Shown: piece by piece, positions 48,308-60,320 of the stretch | How positions within the stretch are numbered: the stretch's first letter is position 1 | How the letters are laid out: every line of letters starts with the position of its first letter | DNA from: Endomychus coccineus | Lineage: Eukaryota > Arthropoda > Insecta > Coleoptera > Endomychidae | Length of the DNA: 64,000 nucleotides | NCBI GenBank assembly: GCA_958510875.1 | Contig: OY294068.1 | Span: 202,355,997-202,419,996, forward strand | Reading direction: 5' to 3' | Notes under the pieces: model-generated | What the model saw: only the letters and a program-made list of their open reading frames with translations | Database searches by the model: none | What the model was told of the DNA's origin: nothing | Program-made: the position numbers and the translations under genes

Positions 48308-48550
48308 TTCAATAGTGAAAAAAAATTTAAAGACAAGCTTTTATTTCAAAGTGTACTAACAGAAAATAATAATGGTTTTGTTAGATATGAGACGTAAGTA
48401 ATTTTGTTTCAAGTCGAAAATAATAGGGATTCTCATACGACAAGCTTTTGCATCTGTTATTCCCTTACTTCTGTCTCATATCTAACAAAACAATGATTTT
48501 TTTAAATAAACATTGAAACAAAAACTTGCCTTCAAAATTTTTTTCCATAT
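48308..48550. repeat. small foldback repeat
   Basis: 48311-48397 and 48468-48548 are imperfect inverted copies (GTTTTGTTAGATATGAGAC and its complement GTCTCATATCTAACAAAAC; AAAAAATTTAAAGACAAGCT against the complement of the right arm), around a 70-bp centre. Likely a MITE fragment. Confidence 0.65.
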
Positions 48551-49359
48551 TTGTTTTTTCCTTTTTAGTTGTAAATAGATCATTTTTTTTATTTCCATAT
48601 TGCAGAGCTTTCGTGTTTCTGTACAAAACAAGTTTTAACTCGATTGAATAGCTACCTACAAGTAGGTCAAAAAGCAAAATTTACAGAATCTTGGATTTTT
48701 GACCCCCAATTTTGGATTGCCATCTGAATTTTCGATATGGAAATCATGATTTCCGACCCTCAAAATACCCATATAGCAATTTTGAATAAAATCGGACGTA
48801 AAAATAAGGTTAGTTAAATAAAAGGTTGTAATAAAAACTTAGAGACTTTATTGGTCGCATAGAACAGCTACCCATGTAACAAATTTAAAACAGACTAAAC
48901 TTGTCTTTTATTACATTTTCCATGTTATCTGTATTCAGTCACAGCATGTTTCACAAATGAACTAATCAATAGATAACTAAATTACCTCACCCTTCATATG
49001 TTACCACATTTTGCTTTCGGACACTTCTGCACGTTAAATGTATGATTCTAATATATATTCAGTAACTTTGTAATAACTGTCATAATATATTAAAGCTACT
49101 ATTAGCAATTATAATAGTTTGCTGTAGGATGAACTGTCACAATCATTGACATAAATTAATATGTAAACCTTACTTTCATGATACCACAGAGTAATTATTT
49201 AATGTAAACTTCCTATGAACAAACTATGGTCCATGAACTAAAGATGACGAACACAAAAATGTGAGATAAATTTAAAAATTTTGTATGCATGTGATATATA
49301 TTTACAGCCAGGAAAACAGTGCTATAGATTCCATTTGAGAAATTACCATAAGTACTACT
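48551..49359. other. intergenic AT-rich sequence
   Basis: Nothing recognised. Confidence 0.4.
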
Positions 49360-49525
49360 TGCAAGGGAACTACTACGCGCTTCAAAACAATAGTTTCTAT
49401 TTTCACCACTTTAAAGATATTTCAAGTTCTTTTGATCAATAGAAACGGCGCACACAGTGGTTTACGCAGATACAAACATCATCTTAATAATCTAGATGCG
49501 TTATTTAAAAGCTCAAAACGGTCAT
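49360..49525 (-). repeat. dispersed repeat D, minus-strand copy
   Basis: Reverse complement reads CCGTTTTGAGCTTTTAAATA, then CCACTGTGTGCGCCGTT and CTTTAAAGTGGTGAAAATAG, as at 45566-45755. Confidence 0.6.
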
Positions 49526-49959
49526 TATTGGGAACACCCGGAAACTAAGAGAGTGTCATTTGTTTGTATGTATCCTGTGAATATGAAGAAACATGATTAT
49601 ACTGTTCACAACTGAATGTGTTTCGTAATATTTTGGTCGAAAATAGAACACGTGGAATGAATAGGTTTTGGCCAATTACGTGTTATATAAACTCGATATA
49701 TTACCAATTCCTTGAAAAGTTTTTGCTCGATCTGCTTCACACGAACAGAAGCAACTGAAAAATTCTCTCTGAGCTAAGATGAGATTTGATTATCAAACTG
49801 TAATGCCTTGAGAATAAAATGGAGTTAAAATCGTCAACTCGATCTCACTACATAAAGAACGTTGCGATCATTTTGCAAAGCAAACAGTGGCGATGAATTT
49901 TAAAATATACCACAAAACGAGAATAACTAAATATTGAATGTCTTTGGAAATGAGAAATG

Positions 49960-50210
49960 TGACGCCACTGGTTTGGACCCATCTGAAACATGCAGTCCAT
50001 CTGGATCCAGCGTGGAGAGTAACCTCACGATTCCGCCTAGGTATAAACTAAATATCTGAAGCCCTAAGTCAGCTAACGCATTCACAACATTCCCCCTAAT
50101 TATCACTATAAAATAGATCTGGCGACACAGCTCTTCAACACCTTCGCGTTACAAGGTGTCCAAGCCGGCCATTTCTAACTCACGGAGAGTCGAGGAAAGA
50201 AATACCGACT
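49960..50210 (-). pseudogene. possible RNase H-start relic of a non-LTR element
   Basis: Minus strand reads LLSTLDPDGLHVSDGSKP near 49975-50030, resembling TLLSPDGLVRFTDGSKV of the element at 15960. The rest is not interpretable. Weak, short match. Confidence 0.35.
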
Positions 50211-51120
50211 AGTTTTACGGCCACCTCGCTGTTAATTAACTTATTTATATGACGTTTAATTGATGCGATGTATAAACTCGAAATCTTATCTTTTATAATA
50301 TGTTTCACTCGGTATAGAAAGGCGGAGGCGAGATCTCTGTCTGTCCTCTACTATTCCGTTTAAAACTGAACAGATACGTTGGATAATTGACGCAGAATGA
50401 GTTCTTACCAAGAATCTGGTTATTAGATATTGGTTCAAAAAATCGATGGTAGAAGCCGTTGCTCTATGTTAATTTATCACTATGATTAAATGAAAGAACA
50501 ATAACTTGGTTTTTATACCACTTGTAAGAATAACATGAAAACGTTCATATAGTTACAACATCGAAGTGCCATTATCAAACACATTTAAAATTATATGATT
50601 ATTGATAATGGCACTCCAGTGTTGAAACTATAGTAACGTTTACATGTTATTACCAAGAATGGTATAGAAACGAAGATATTAGTTGATGATTAATCAGAAG
50701 AATGCATATATCCAGCGAAAATATCGCAAGTCCGTTTTAAACGATGCAATTCATCGTTCAAGTCATGCTTTAGGCATGTGAGACAATATTCAGTTTATCG
50801 AAGTAAACCTTGATCAAGTGGAGCACCGAAAATAGACTTTAAAGGAAGAAGCATACACTTTCTGTTTCATGTTTCACTGTTGTTACATGCACAACTATTT
50901 TTATCACATTCTAAAAAATCGTTTTCATTCAAACTATTAGAAATTTTACCTGATACTAGATCCTGACATCAATATATATGCAATATACTCATTTCACTTA
51001 ACTAAGAATCGCGTCTCAGAATTCATTGCCCAGGTTTGTTTATATACGTCAGGAACATCTGAAAAACTAAAATTAAAAAACGTATATAGGAATCCTTGGT
51101 CCAAGATACGTATTTTTCTT
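50211..51120. other. intergenic sequence
   Basis: Nothing recognised. Confidence 0.4.
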
Positions 51121-51240
51121 GTAAATTCTTGGCTTCCGGATGAATTCCGTTTCACAATAGCACGCCTTGATGTCGACGTTTCGCCAACTATTACATGTGG
51201 CACCTTCAGGGCAGACTTGGGGCTTGAAATAGAACTGTTG
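51121..51240. mobile_element. foldback element FB1, copy 4 (single arm)
   Basis: Only the left, inverted-type arm is present: TTCTTGGCTTCCGGATGAAT through CGACGTTTCGCCAAC to CTTCAGGGCAGACTTGGGGC. The embedded minus-strand hammerhead (51171-51214) has CTGAAGG for CTGAAGA and a broken stem I, so it is predicted inactive. Confidence 0.7.
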
Positions 51241-52003
51241 CAAATGAAGCAAGATAGGAAATCACGACTTTATACATTATCTAATTGTGTGGTATTATAT
51301 TCTAGCATTTTTCATAATTTTAGATCATCTTAAACAACAATATATTCATATCCCAAAACTGTTACGATGATAGTGTTAGTTTAATATGAATTGAACTTGA
51401 ATCTCGTCATGTTCCACACAATTGAAGAACAATTTCAACTAATTTATAAGTACTGTCTATGATTTTATTCAAGTTTGAATGTTTTTTAATGAATCTCTGT
51501 ATGTAATTTGATTTTATAGTTTGCTGCAATGCAAGATTAGCCTCGGGTGAAGAAGGCCCTAAAGCCGACCCTGTCGTTAAACTAACACTCTGTACAACTG
51601 TACATTAGATACAAGTTGTATCGTGCTCTAATTGTAATTTAAATGATCTTCAGAAGCCTCAAACATGCTGTGAACTATCAGTGAGATATCGACATGAAGT
51701 TTCAAACAACATTAAAACTAAAAATGATCATGTTTTACATTTCCCCCATTCATCATGAGGCCGTAATGTCTCTGGGAATGCTATCGTAACAAATCTCCGC
51801 TATTAAAATGATGTAACATCCTGATAAGTTCTACAAAATACTGCACAGCCGTAGCGAATTTGAAATACACCTTACAATTTGTTGTTTATGGGAATTGTGA
51901 TTTACAACTTGTAGAATTCCTATTACAATATATTAGGACTTTTAAATAGTTTAGTAAACAATACCATAAATGTATAGCTTTTCAAGAGTAGAATGAATTC
52001 TTA
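51241..52003. other. intergenic sequence
   Basis: Nothing recognised. Confidence 0.4.
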
Positions 52004-52530
52004 TTATACTCTTTGCAAACGAAGTCCGAAGAGTATATTGCATTTACTCAACCTGTTTCTAAAATGGTAAAAAAATTCCTACAGCAAAAATTCCTTCACC
52101 AAATTCGTCTGTCTGGATGTCCGTTACGAATTGCTTGTCTTTATGAAAACTCGAATACGAAAGGTCCTATCAGATTCGAATTTTGACAAAAAATATTTTA
52201 CTGCTAGGTGACAACCCTATTGTTCTTCAGACACATCGTGTTCTAAAAAGGTCCTTTTCTGAAGGGTCGAAAATTGAAAAAATTCAAAGCTGCTTCCACC
52301 CCTATTTCAACAAAATCGTTCAACAATAACAAAATCTTAAATTTACACCGTTCCATTTCAACTGCTTATAACAAGCGGCGATGAGCCAAAGGTGTGGTCT
52401 AGGGGCTAGGATTCTCGGCTTCCATTCAGTAGGCTCGGGTTCGAGTCCCAGAAACGGAAAATTTGTTTTTGTAATAACATTTTATCAAAAACATTATTAA
52501 TTTGAACATTATTCAGTCATAATGAAAGAA
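52004..52530 (+). mobile_element. tRNA-module repeat T, copy 2
   Basis: Begins TTATACTCTTTGCAAACGAA with GTCCGAAGAGTATATT after it (hairpin), and shares ACGAAAGGTCCTATC, TTTTGACAAAAAATATT and GCTTATAACAAGCGG with the other copies. The internal tRNA-like part is best preserved here. The 3' end after GAACATTATTCAGT diverges, so the terminal inverted motif is lost. Confidence 0.7.
52386..52458 (+). pseudogene. tRNA-like module (tRNA-Glu-like) inside repeat T
   Basis: TGGTCTAGGGGCTAGG is an A-box-like start as in tRNA-Glu, TTCCATTCAG sits at the anticodon-loop position, and GGGTTCGAGTCCC (52437-52449) is a perfect B-box/T-loop stem. The acceptor stem does not pair, so this is not a working tRNA. 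Could still be an internal RNA polymerase III promoter. Confidence 0.6.
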
Positions 52531-53384
52531 ATACAACACTATATTGATGCTGCATCTAATCGTTTGATATTGATGGTGAGAGTGTCAAGATCCGTCAACA
52601 CACATCAATCTCTCATGAAGTACTTACCCGGTCTCTTGAAGTACTCACCCGAGTGTTTCACTCTCTCGAGATAGTAAGTAATTATGTTGAGTTTCATCAA
52701 TTGAATAGTTTAGTTTCTCATGATATTCTTCATTTTCAATTTAAAGCGGAATTTTGTTTTCAGTAAATTCCTATATAATTTATCTTTTGACATTATTGTC
52801 AAAATTATCATCCCAAAGTATTCACTTCTTTAACTTTTTCATAAAAGAAGCATTTATTCCCTTCACGATTTGCAATTAAATTTACAAATAATCGAATATA
52901 TGGCCTCAGCCCAAACACCATAATGTGAATCTTCGAATCCATGATTGAACCCAGTTTGATGGTGACTCAGAACGACCAAATCAAACCATTCCTAAGATTG
53001 CACACTTATAGTTCTAATGAGGGTTGAACCATTCCACCTGATTGTACAAGGAGCGGCAACAAGAGATACTTACAGCCTCATGCCAATAAGAGTGTGGAAT
53101 GCAAAAGGTAGCCTCACCTTACTAACAATTGGTGGAAAATACATCACATTTATTCAATGAGAACAGATGGAATGTCACCACGGTACATCTTTGATAAGAA
53201 GTATAGTACAAAAATACGTTTCAAAGAAGATTGGTTCAACAACAACCAAGCAAAAGTGAAATCTGATCCATTGGTGGAGCAGAAACCATAGGTACGCTGG
53301 AGCAAGGATATACTGCAAATGCTTAGTCAAAGGTATTATACCTCTGACTATAACGTACTATGATGATAGAGCGCTTGAAGAAAT
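52531..53384. other. intergenic sequence
   Basis: The part from about 53040 is less AT-rich and probably decayed RT of the following RNase H remnant, but I cannot read motifs in it. Confidence 0.35.
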
Positions 53385-53691
53385 GACGCAAACCCACATC
53401 AGCATATGTACAAACAGCAAAGCAGTTCTTGCTTCGCTGAATAGCGTGAAAATAAAATCAAGGCTTGCCGAAAAATGTTTGCTGGAATAGAACCAGACTC
53501 ATTGTCTGCATTGCCACTCTGGGATAAGGAGGATTGAAATAGCCTTGCAAAACTGGGGGCCAGAGAACACTTGATAGGTCCGTGCGAGCTGTGGGCTTCT
53601 CGAATTGTAACATCAAAGAGACTGCTGGGTGAGATCAAAACACTCGAAAGAGTGGCAAAACTGAACGATACAGATAGTATAAAACAATGAT
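53385..53691 (+). pseudogene. non-LTR retrotransposon RNase H fragment (R1-like)
   Basis: THISICTNSKAVLASLNSVK and IKSRLAEKC match the TDSQAALxAL helix of RNase H (catalytic Asp replaced by Asn). In another frame HSGIRRIEIA matches GHSGIRGNEIAD, and in a third SLAKLGAREHLIGPCELW matches the ADxLAKLGS tail. At least two frameshifts. Only the second half of RNase H is present. Confidence 0.7.
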
Positions 53692-54584
53692 CGGATCACA
53701 TGAAGATGGTCAAAATCGATACCTAACTGTTGACACACATACTAATATGTATCGTTTAGATAACTAACACCTTTTCTATTCAATTTCTGAAGTTTGTGAT
53801 TCTAATTTTTGAGTTTTAAATAATGTTTTAGTGAATACAACATTTCCCAAAATTATATAATAGTGATCAGGGCCTGTAGAGCAGACTTGATAGTGACATT
53901 ATCGACATTCGATCTATATTATTTCATTAGACGTGATAATGTTCTCGTTGAAATGGTCCGCGCATAATATTTTAACATAAAGACACCCCAATAAATTGAA
54001 AGTATCGTTCAACATTTTCGATGAACCAGATGAGACCGCATTTATTGAAAATTTGTATTCGCCTGTAATAACTGTCATAAGTTACCACGTACATATGTCG
54101 TATTTTCGAGACATTCTGATATGTGCATACAAAAGAGTATGACTTTTGATGAACGATATAATTAAGAGGAAGAATTAATGAATATATGGTTAAAATGTTC
54201 CTCTCTCTCGAAGCCACGTTTAAAACATAAATTCTTCAGAAGACGACTACGTCTGGTAGCTTTATTAATTACATTTAAAGTGTATATAAATGACCTGAAT
54301 AAGATTCCTCTTAAAGCAGTTCCATTACGAAAACGTTAACAGCCGTGATCGAATATTAATATCAATTTGCTTAAGGGTGGGGATGCGCTCTGGCTGGACT
54401 CCTATAGAGAGACATGTCACCTGAAGAAGTGCGCCCGCGGGATATATAAGATAACAGGCACACCCCCTAAATGAACGATTGTCGCTATTATAAACTAGCG
54501 TATTATAACTCCTTGGAGATTTCAATAGAGGTTCTATGTTTGAAAGATTTATTTCGAACTAACGCTGTGGGTATATAGTTGCTG
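53692..54584. other. intergenic sequence
   Basis: Nothing recognised. 54370-54480 is GC-richer without a readable motif. Confidence 0.35.
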
Positions 54585-55490
54585 ATGAAAGTATTAACCA
54601 TTGTAAGAAAATCTCACTCATTCTATAATGAATCGTTTTTCAGAAATGAACGAATATGGTTGTCTTCGATTACACTAGAGGAAAATTTAGCACACGATGG
54701 AATGTTGGGAGAGGAGATTGGTATCGAATGTTTTGATAAAAGTTTGAACATTATTGGTATCAGGAAATACCTCAATAGGCATAAAGATCCAAAACTTGGC
54801 CCGTTCGATAGAAAAACTCCAGTGTGACAGCTTGAGATCGACAGCTTGAGATCGTCTAGTATGCATACCTGGAATCGCTAGTGCTGGGATGAAAGTCAAG
54901 ATTTCCGAATAGCACCGACCATGGAAATATCTATAGAAGACATATAGATCGACCACCTTTCTTCGTTCTAGAGAGGTCAATGAATTCTGATTGTGACATC
55001 ATCAATCAAATGAATAGAATTCAAGAGCTTCAGCGTATGTTTGTGAGTCGAAATCCAAATATGTGATTAGTACTCCAGGACAGGTCGAATCTGTGCTTTG
55101 TATATTATGAGGAGCTGCTGGGATGTGAAGTAGCTCTTGGCACGGAATAGAAATTTTTGTGAAGCAGTTTCGCAATGGACCTCGCATGATCGTCCCATGA
55201 GTTTTGTTTGCACTGAATTGTACTAGGTTATCAGATCCCGATTCCAAAATTCTTGGCTTCATCGATCTATCTCTATTTGCCATAACTGTCTTCGTTAGAT
55301 GATATATGGTTTCTAGGAGAAAGAGATGGTTCGAAGTGTACCATCATCCGCATTGCTATGGATGGAACAAGGGGTTACTCTGTATCGTTGATATGGAGTA
55401 GAAAACAGTTGGTGCCAAATCTCCTAGGAACAAAAGCGTTGATAGCCAATGTATTGGAGTTATTTAAAACTAGTGTTGCCGCTGATTTTC
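54585..55490 (-). pseudogene. non-LTR retrotransposon RT, palm to C-terminus (family J)
   Basis: Minus strand, frames shifting. NADDGTL near 55341-55358 is the RT active site (Y/FADD position, first residue changed). Then RSMKPRILESGSDNLVQFSA (about 55200-55270) matches the helix ending NLVxFNAxKT, YFTSQQLLIIYKAQIRPVLEY (about 55065-55130) the thumb, RRKVVDLYVFYRYFHGRCYS (about 54910-54965) the C-terminal block, and LLSQHSI the terminus. Stops and shifts are frequent. It is the longest copy of the family that also gives the relics at 2495, 3715, 29285 and 36935. No RNase H follows. Immediately downstream of its 5' side lies repeat T copy 3. Confidence 0.75.
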
Positions 55491-55512
55491 ATATAATTGT
55501 TTCACATTCCTG

Positions 55513-56114
55513 AAAGATACTCTTCGAATTTGTGTGAAGCTAATGACAAAATTATTCATTCCATTATTTTTACAAAACTAAATAATATTCAAATTGATAA
55601 TGTTCTTAAGAAAATGTTATTGTACAAATTAAATTTCCGTTTCAGGAGCGAGCCTACTTAGTGGGAGTCCAGTATCCTAGCCTTTTGGTTCATCGCCATT
55701 TATTATAAACGGGGTAAATTAAAATTTACTTTTTTGTAGTTTTTGAACGATGTTGTTGAAATTTGGATGAAATCAGTTTTAAATTAACCCAAATTTACTA
55801 TAAAAGTATTGAATCGATTCAATAATTGAGAGTTATGATTTTTTTTAAATGTTCAACCCTTCAAAATAGGGTTCGCCATTGAACAGAAAATGATTTTTGT
55901 CCAAATTTAAATACGATAGGATCTTTCGTTATTAAGTTATCGTGTAGACAAGAAATCCGTGATGGACAGACAGAGATTTTTCAAAATTGTTCGAAAATCG
56001 ATGAAAAATATTATGGTGAAGTAATTTTTGCTCTAGGCTTTTTTATAACGATTTTAGAAATACCTTGAGTAATGGAATATACTTTTTGAACTTCGTTTGA
56101 GAAGAGTATAATAA
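55513..56114 (-). mobile_element. tRNA-module repeat T, copy 3
   Basis: Reverse complement begins TTATACTCTTCTCAAACGAA with GTTCAAAAAGTATATT, continues ACGAAAGATCCTATC and ends TTCGAAGAGTATCTTTCAG. Its tRNA-like part (about 55640-55700) is degraded and lacks a B box. Both outer ATACTCTTCG-type ends are present, giving a length of about 600 bp, as in copy 1. Confidence 0.7.
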
Positions 56115-57179
56115 CTATTCATTCAGACTTTAATGTAAATCTACTTAAAATAATGTTCACTCCCATTGAATTTTTTCTAAATAATTGACAACATGTAAAC
56201 GCAGTCCTCATTTTTAACGACTCTTTCAGAACATCTAGACATAACCATAATGAACTTCTTCGCATATGAAGCCTTCCAGCTCTTTGACAATTGGATGGAT
56301 TTCCCAAGTTCTACTTTTATTCCCACAGGGAAATTATAAATTTCAACTCCGATAAGTTGCTAGTATCTGAAGTTATTATTTTGAAGTGTATACCTAAAGT
56401 AATTCCAGTTAGAATGAAGTAATTAAAGTGATATGAAAACTTCCATATCGATGAATCCATCTATTTAAAACCCGTGGCGTTTTCGCGAGCGCTTCCTACT
56501 GGATTTTGTTGATCCTTTTTAAGTTCACACTGTATACCCACAGATATGTCATCACTCATTTTAAAAGATTTTGAATCATTATTGTCACCTGCAAAAAATA
56601 AATTAAATTTTAATTATTTTTACCGCATGTTTCTCCGCTCGCTACTTTCAGGGTCCTGTTCTTGCCGTCGCTGACCAAATTTCGAGCTACTACTCGCTGC
56701 GTTACTTTATTTACGCTCAGACCATACACATAGATGCTGCGAGCATCGACATAGGACATGCTTCGGTAAATTGTTTTGTATTATTGTTGGTTGGATAATT
56801 TTTTTAGTTTCGTTTCACATATTCGACAAAAGATTGCTATCGCGAAATTAGGTAATGAGTTGTTGAAAAAATTATTAGTGAATGGGATGATTATGCTGGT
56901 TATATATATCATTAATAATTCAATTCAATATAAAAATCTGTTACCTTTAGATGGTAAGTTAGCTGGTCATGCTTAAATGCATTGCATAAGTCAATTATTT
57001 CCTTATTATTTATTTAGGAAGCACTGGACATATTATTTGCCCTTTACTTTTTTTGACAATATTGATGCTCGACATTATAGAGTTTTATATTTTATATCAA
57101 TTCCTAATGAGTCAAATTTATAGTTATAGTCATTGCCTACACCAACTGCACCTGCCTATATCACCGTTTATTTACTGTT
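56115..57179. other. intergenic sequence
   Basis: Nothing recognised; CG dinucleotides become more frequent from about 56620. Confidence 0.35.
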
Positions 57180-58020
57180 TAGTCTGTTGTCAGGCTAAAG
57201 CGCATTGTGGCATCAATCAATTTGACAAAAGCCACCGCGGGGTTTGAGGGTTCTCCGCAAATTGTCCGACGGCAGCTGTCGAAATAAAATCCATATAATA
57301 AAAGCGTAATCGACAAGTGCGATATAGAAAAGTACCGAGGGTAGGGTTGTGGTTGAGGTATCGTTTGAAAGGGGCAATTGAAATTTAAGGAAAAGACTGC
57401 AACTGTTAACACTGAAATGTATGGCGGGTGGTCGACCGCCGTACCACCGTAAGACAACTGAGTAGGATGTCGGGCGGAGTACGCCTAGCAGTATATTATA
57501 CATCGGCATAACGATAAACGGCAAGTGCTCCCATAAACGTAATATTAAGCACTTTATTTTCAATTCCCGCGAATGAAGGCAATGAAATATCCGATAGTGG
57601 CGTTAGAAACTATTCGGTATTAAAGTGGAAACTTTATCGGACACGTAGATATTAGTGCAACAATAATAGTGAAATGACAGCAGGGCAGTGTGGTAGTCAG
57701 CAAAGCAGGAAGGCAGCAGCAGTACGCCATGGTAATTGCGGTTTATAGTTTTCAGTTAATGCTGTCTTTTGTTTAGCACGGCATTAAATAGCTCTGGAGA
57801 GTGTATTTATGCGCGGGACCTCGTGACGTACGAGCGAGTCTTACTGAGATCAAGTAATGAGGTGCGCGGGAGCAGTGTGGGTGGTGGTTGGTTGGTCGCA
57901 CTGGAAAACCATGCACGCCCGTCCACACTTGTTATGCAATGCAATGCGTCGATCTATGCCCGGTTTTAATCGAAAACAAACTCTGTAAACGCACGCTACG
58001 CTGTGCCCTGTATACGATTC
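57180..58020. promoter_or_regulatory. CpG-richer, low-repeat island
   Basis: About 840 bp clearly richer in GC and CG dinucleotides than the rest of the window (CACCGCGGGGTTT, GGTCGACCGCCG, GTCGGGCGGAGTACG, ATGCGCGGGACC, ACGTACGAGCGAG), without transposon motifs and with only short reading frames. CAGCAGCAGTACGCCATG followed by GTAATT near 57712-57736 could be an exon end and splice donor, but this is a guess. Candidate host promoter, 5' exon or conserved element. Confidence 0.3.
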
Positions 58021-59675
58021 ATGTACAATAAAATAGAAAAAACCATCGAAAATAGGGGATAAGGCATTGTGTTAAATTTGATGATGCTCTCTAATTTGTC
58101 AATAATCACAATTGAGTTTTGACCTATTTTTCAATTTCTTGAATTTACCTTCATTCTCTTTCCTATAAGCGATATTTCGCACATTCACAATGAAATATTT
58201 AAGATAGCCCTACAAAATTCCGTTTGATACAATTCTATCAGATCCGTTTATCAGGAAATAATCGCTTTCAAACTTTCAAAATAAGAAACGTCATGTTACT
58301 AATATTCAACATTAATAGAAAGTACAACGAAACAACCGTTTTTCATCTCGAGCAGTATATTTTAACAAATGTTTATAAATATAATATATTTCGCGTGAAT
58401 AAAAATGAACAACTAATATTATTAAATTAACATTTGCACGTTGTAAGAGCCGAGAAAGAATTTAAATCGATTCCATGTGCATTAAAATTGTACCAAAAAG
58501 ACCAGAAGTAGAGAAGATACAATTGTTAAAAATGAGTGATATAAGCAGCAGAACTACATGGTCCATATATTTGACCATGAGTCTATAGGTAGGTGTCCAG
58601 ATTCAATCAAAATAATTTACACATACAGCGGGTGGTGTTGTTCCCTTTATTAGTTTCCAATTCTTGTTTTCGTATTGCTCATTCCTTCTCTCTACCACCC
58701 AGTTTAGTTTGAATGAATTACACCGATAATACAACCTCAGACTTAACAATGAATAGTTATGGCAAATATAGAATAGACTTACCTAAAGATTGATTTTCTA
58801 AGAGACAATTTTTCAAAACTAAACTAAGATGTAGAAAGTGGCTGATAATACTAAGATATCGTGATGAGAAATCACATTTAGTTGAGATCCCGATTTAAGT
58901 AATCAATTATTTTTCTTGAAAATTACATTATCAGCAGATACATATTCAATGGCGTTTGGTACGCAGTCACGTGCAATACGTGAATGGTCATTTGTATACA
59001 AGTATGACGAATATTTTTTAATAATTCCACTCATGCACTAAGTCAAAGTACTGAAAACAATCAATATTGTTTTGTTCTTTCTGCACAATATGAATCATTA
59101 CTTCATATATGTATGTATTGAAACATATTACCATCCAACTCGTTCCCATGTTATGGTCTATTTTAAACCAAATGATCAATGAAAATGGAAATATATGATT
59201 GGACAAACGTATACGAATATATGAATGCACTCCATGCCTTCTTTATGATCTTCCATCCATTATCGAGCTCTTTGCGAGAATGTTTCATTTCACTCCAAAC
59301 AATACATTGTAACAAGCCTGGGAATAAATAGCTGAGCCTCCTCTCCGACTAATAATGAAAGATCTATAAAAAAAAACAATAATCTTGACCTCGAAACGTT
59401 GTTACGCTTTCAAATCTGAATGATAAGGTGCAAACTTACGGTATTTTCCTTTAATAATAAAATATCAGGGTTCGGCTGGCTAGATATGAATGCTGCAATG
59501 AGTTTGTAAGCCAGCAATCATTTTAAGATCTGCTTCACACTTAAATCAGCCTATTACGCCAATAAAACATCAATTCGTCGTAGTCTCTAAATTAAAAGTT
59601 GATAATCGAATTGTTTTACTCGATAAACTGAATGTTCCAACGCAAAGTTTTCTCATTCGTTCTATCAAAATTAGA
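58021..59675. other. intergenic AT-rich sequence
   Basis: Nothing recognised. Confidence 0.4.
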
Positions 59676-60320
59676 ATAATAATGATTATTGACTCAAGAA
59701 TGAATTATTATAAATTCTTGGGAAATAGGTCACAAACACATATGCTTTGACTATAACCATCAATTCGATTACAAAAATGTTAATATTTTAACAAAGGAAA
59801 ATAATTCTCATAAAAGGTCTATTTTGGAGAGGATTCGCATGAAACGCGATATCAAGTCTGTAAATCATAGAACAGATATACAGTCATTAAGTCAGATTTA
59901 TACTAATTTAATTAATTAAAATTCTTGCAAATTCCTTCATTCGTATTTAAAATGTTAAAAGTATCTTTCAGGTAGAATGCTCAAATAGTAATATTTCTAC
60001 TGAGGTCTGATAACATTTTTCTATCACCTCATAAATCTTTAACATTTGATTCGAAAGTGGATACTTGAGCGTTATATTTTTTGGTTGTAAGTCGTATACA
60101 GGCTTTGTTTGACATGAGTTCGTATATGAAAAGAAAATAATTGTTGAGCAGTGAATTCTTGATACATATACATATACTTGAAACATGAATGTGTTACAAT
60201 TTCGATTATTTGTGTTTCTGTTCGTTTTGGCGACGTGGGCATTTTTAATTGAAATTGGTGCGATAAGGACTCTTTGTGCTGATACAATTAGTTTAAGACA
60301 TAATACGTCTTATTTATATA
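59676..60320 (+). mobile_element. Penelope-like element copy 3, truncated at both ends
   Basis: Starts with an inverted copy of the PLE 3' terminus (TGATTATTGACTCAAGAATG through TTCTTGGGAAATAGGTCAC, to about 59733), as in copies 1 and 2. The GIY-YIG tail then continues into a 3' untranslated region matching 10468-10790 (reverse) and 32000-32380. It stops at ATACGTCTT, immediately before the hammerhead core, so no ribozyme remains. No target-site duplication found. Confidence 0.75.
59743..59919 (+). pseudogene. Penelope-like GIY-YIG endonuclease, last 58 codons (copy 3)
   Basis: Reads CFDYNHQFDYKNVNILTK, then HKRSILERIRMKR, SVNHRTDIQSLSQIY and a stop after NLIN, close to copy 2. The sequence joins the inverted 5' segment directly, so truncation happened at a different point from copy 2. 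Confidence 0.8.
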
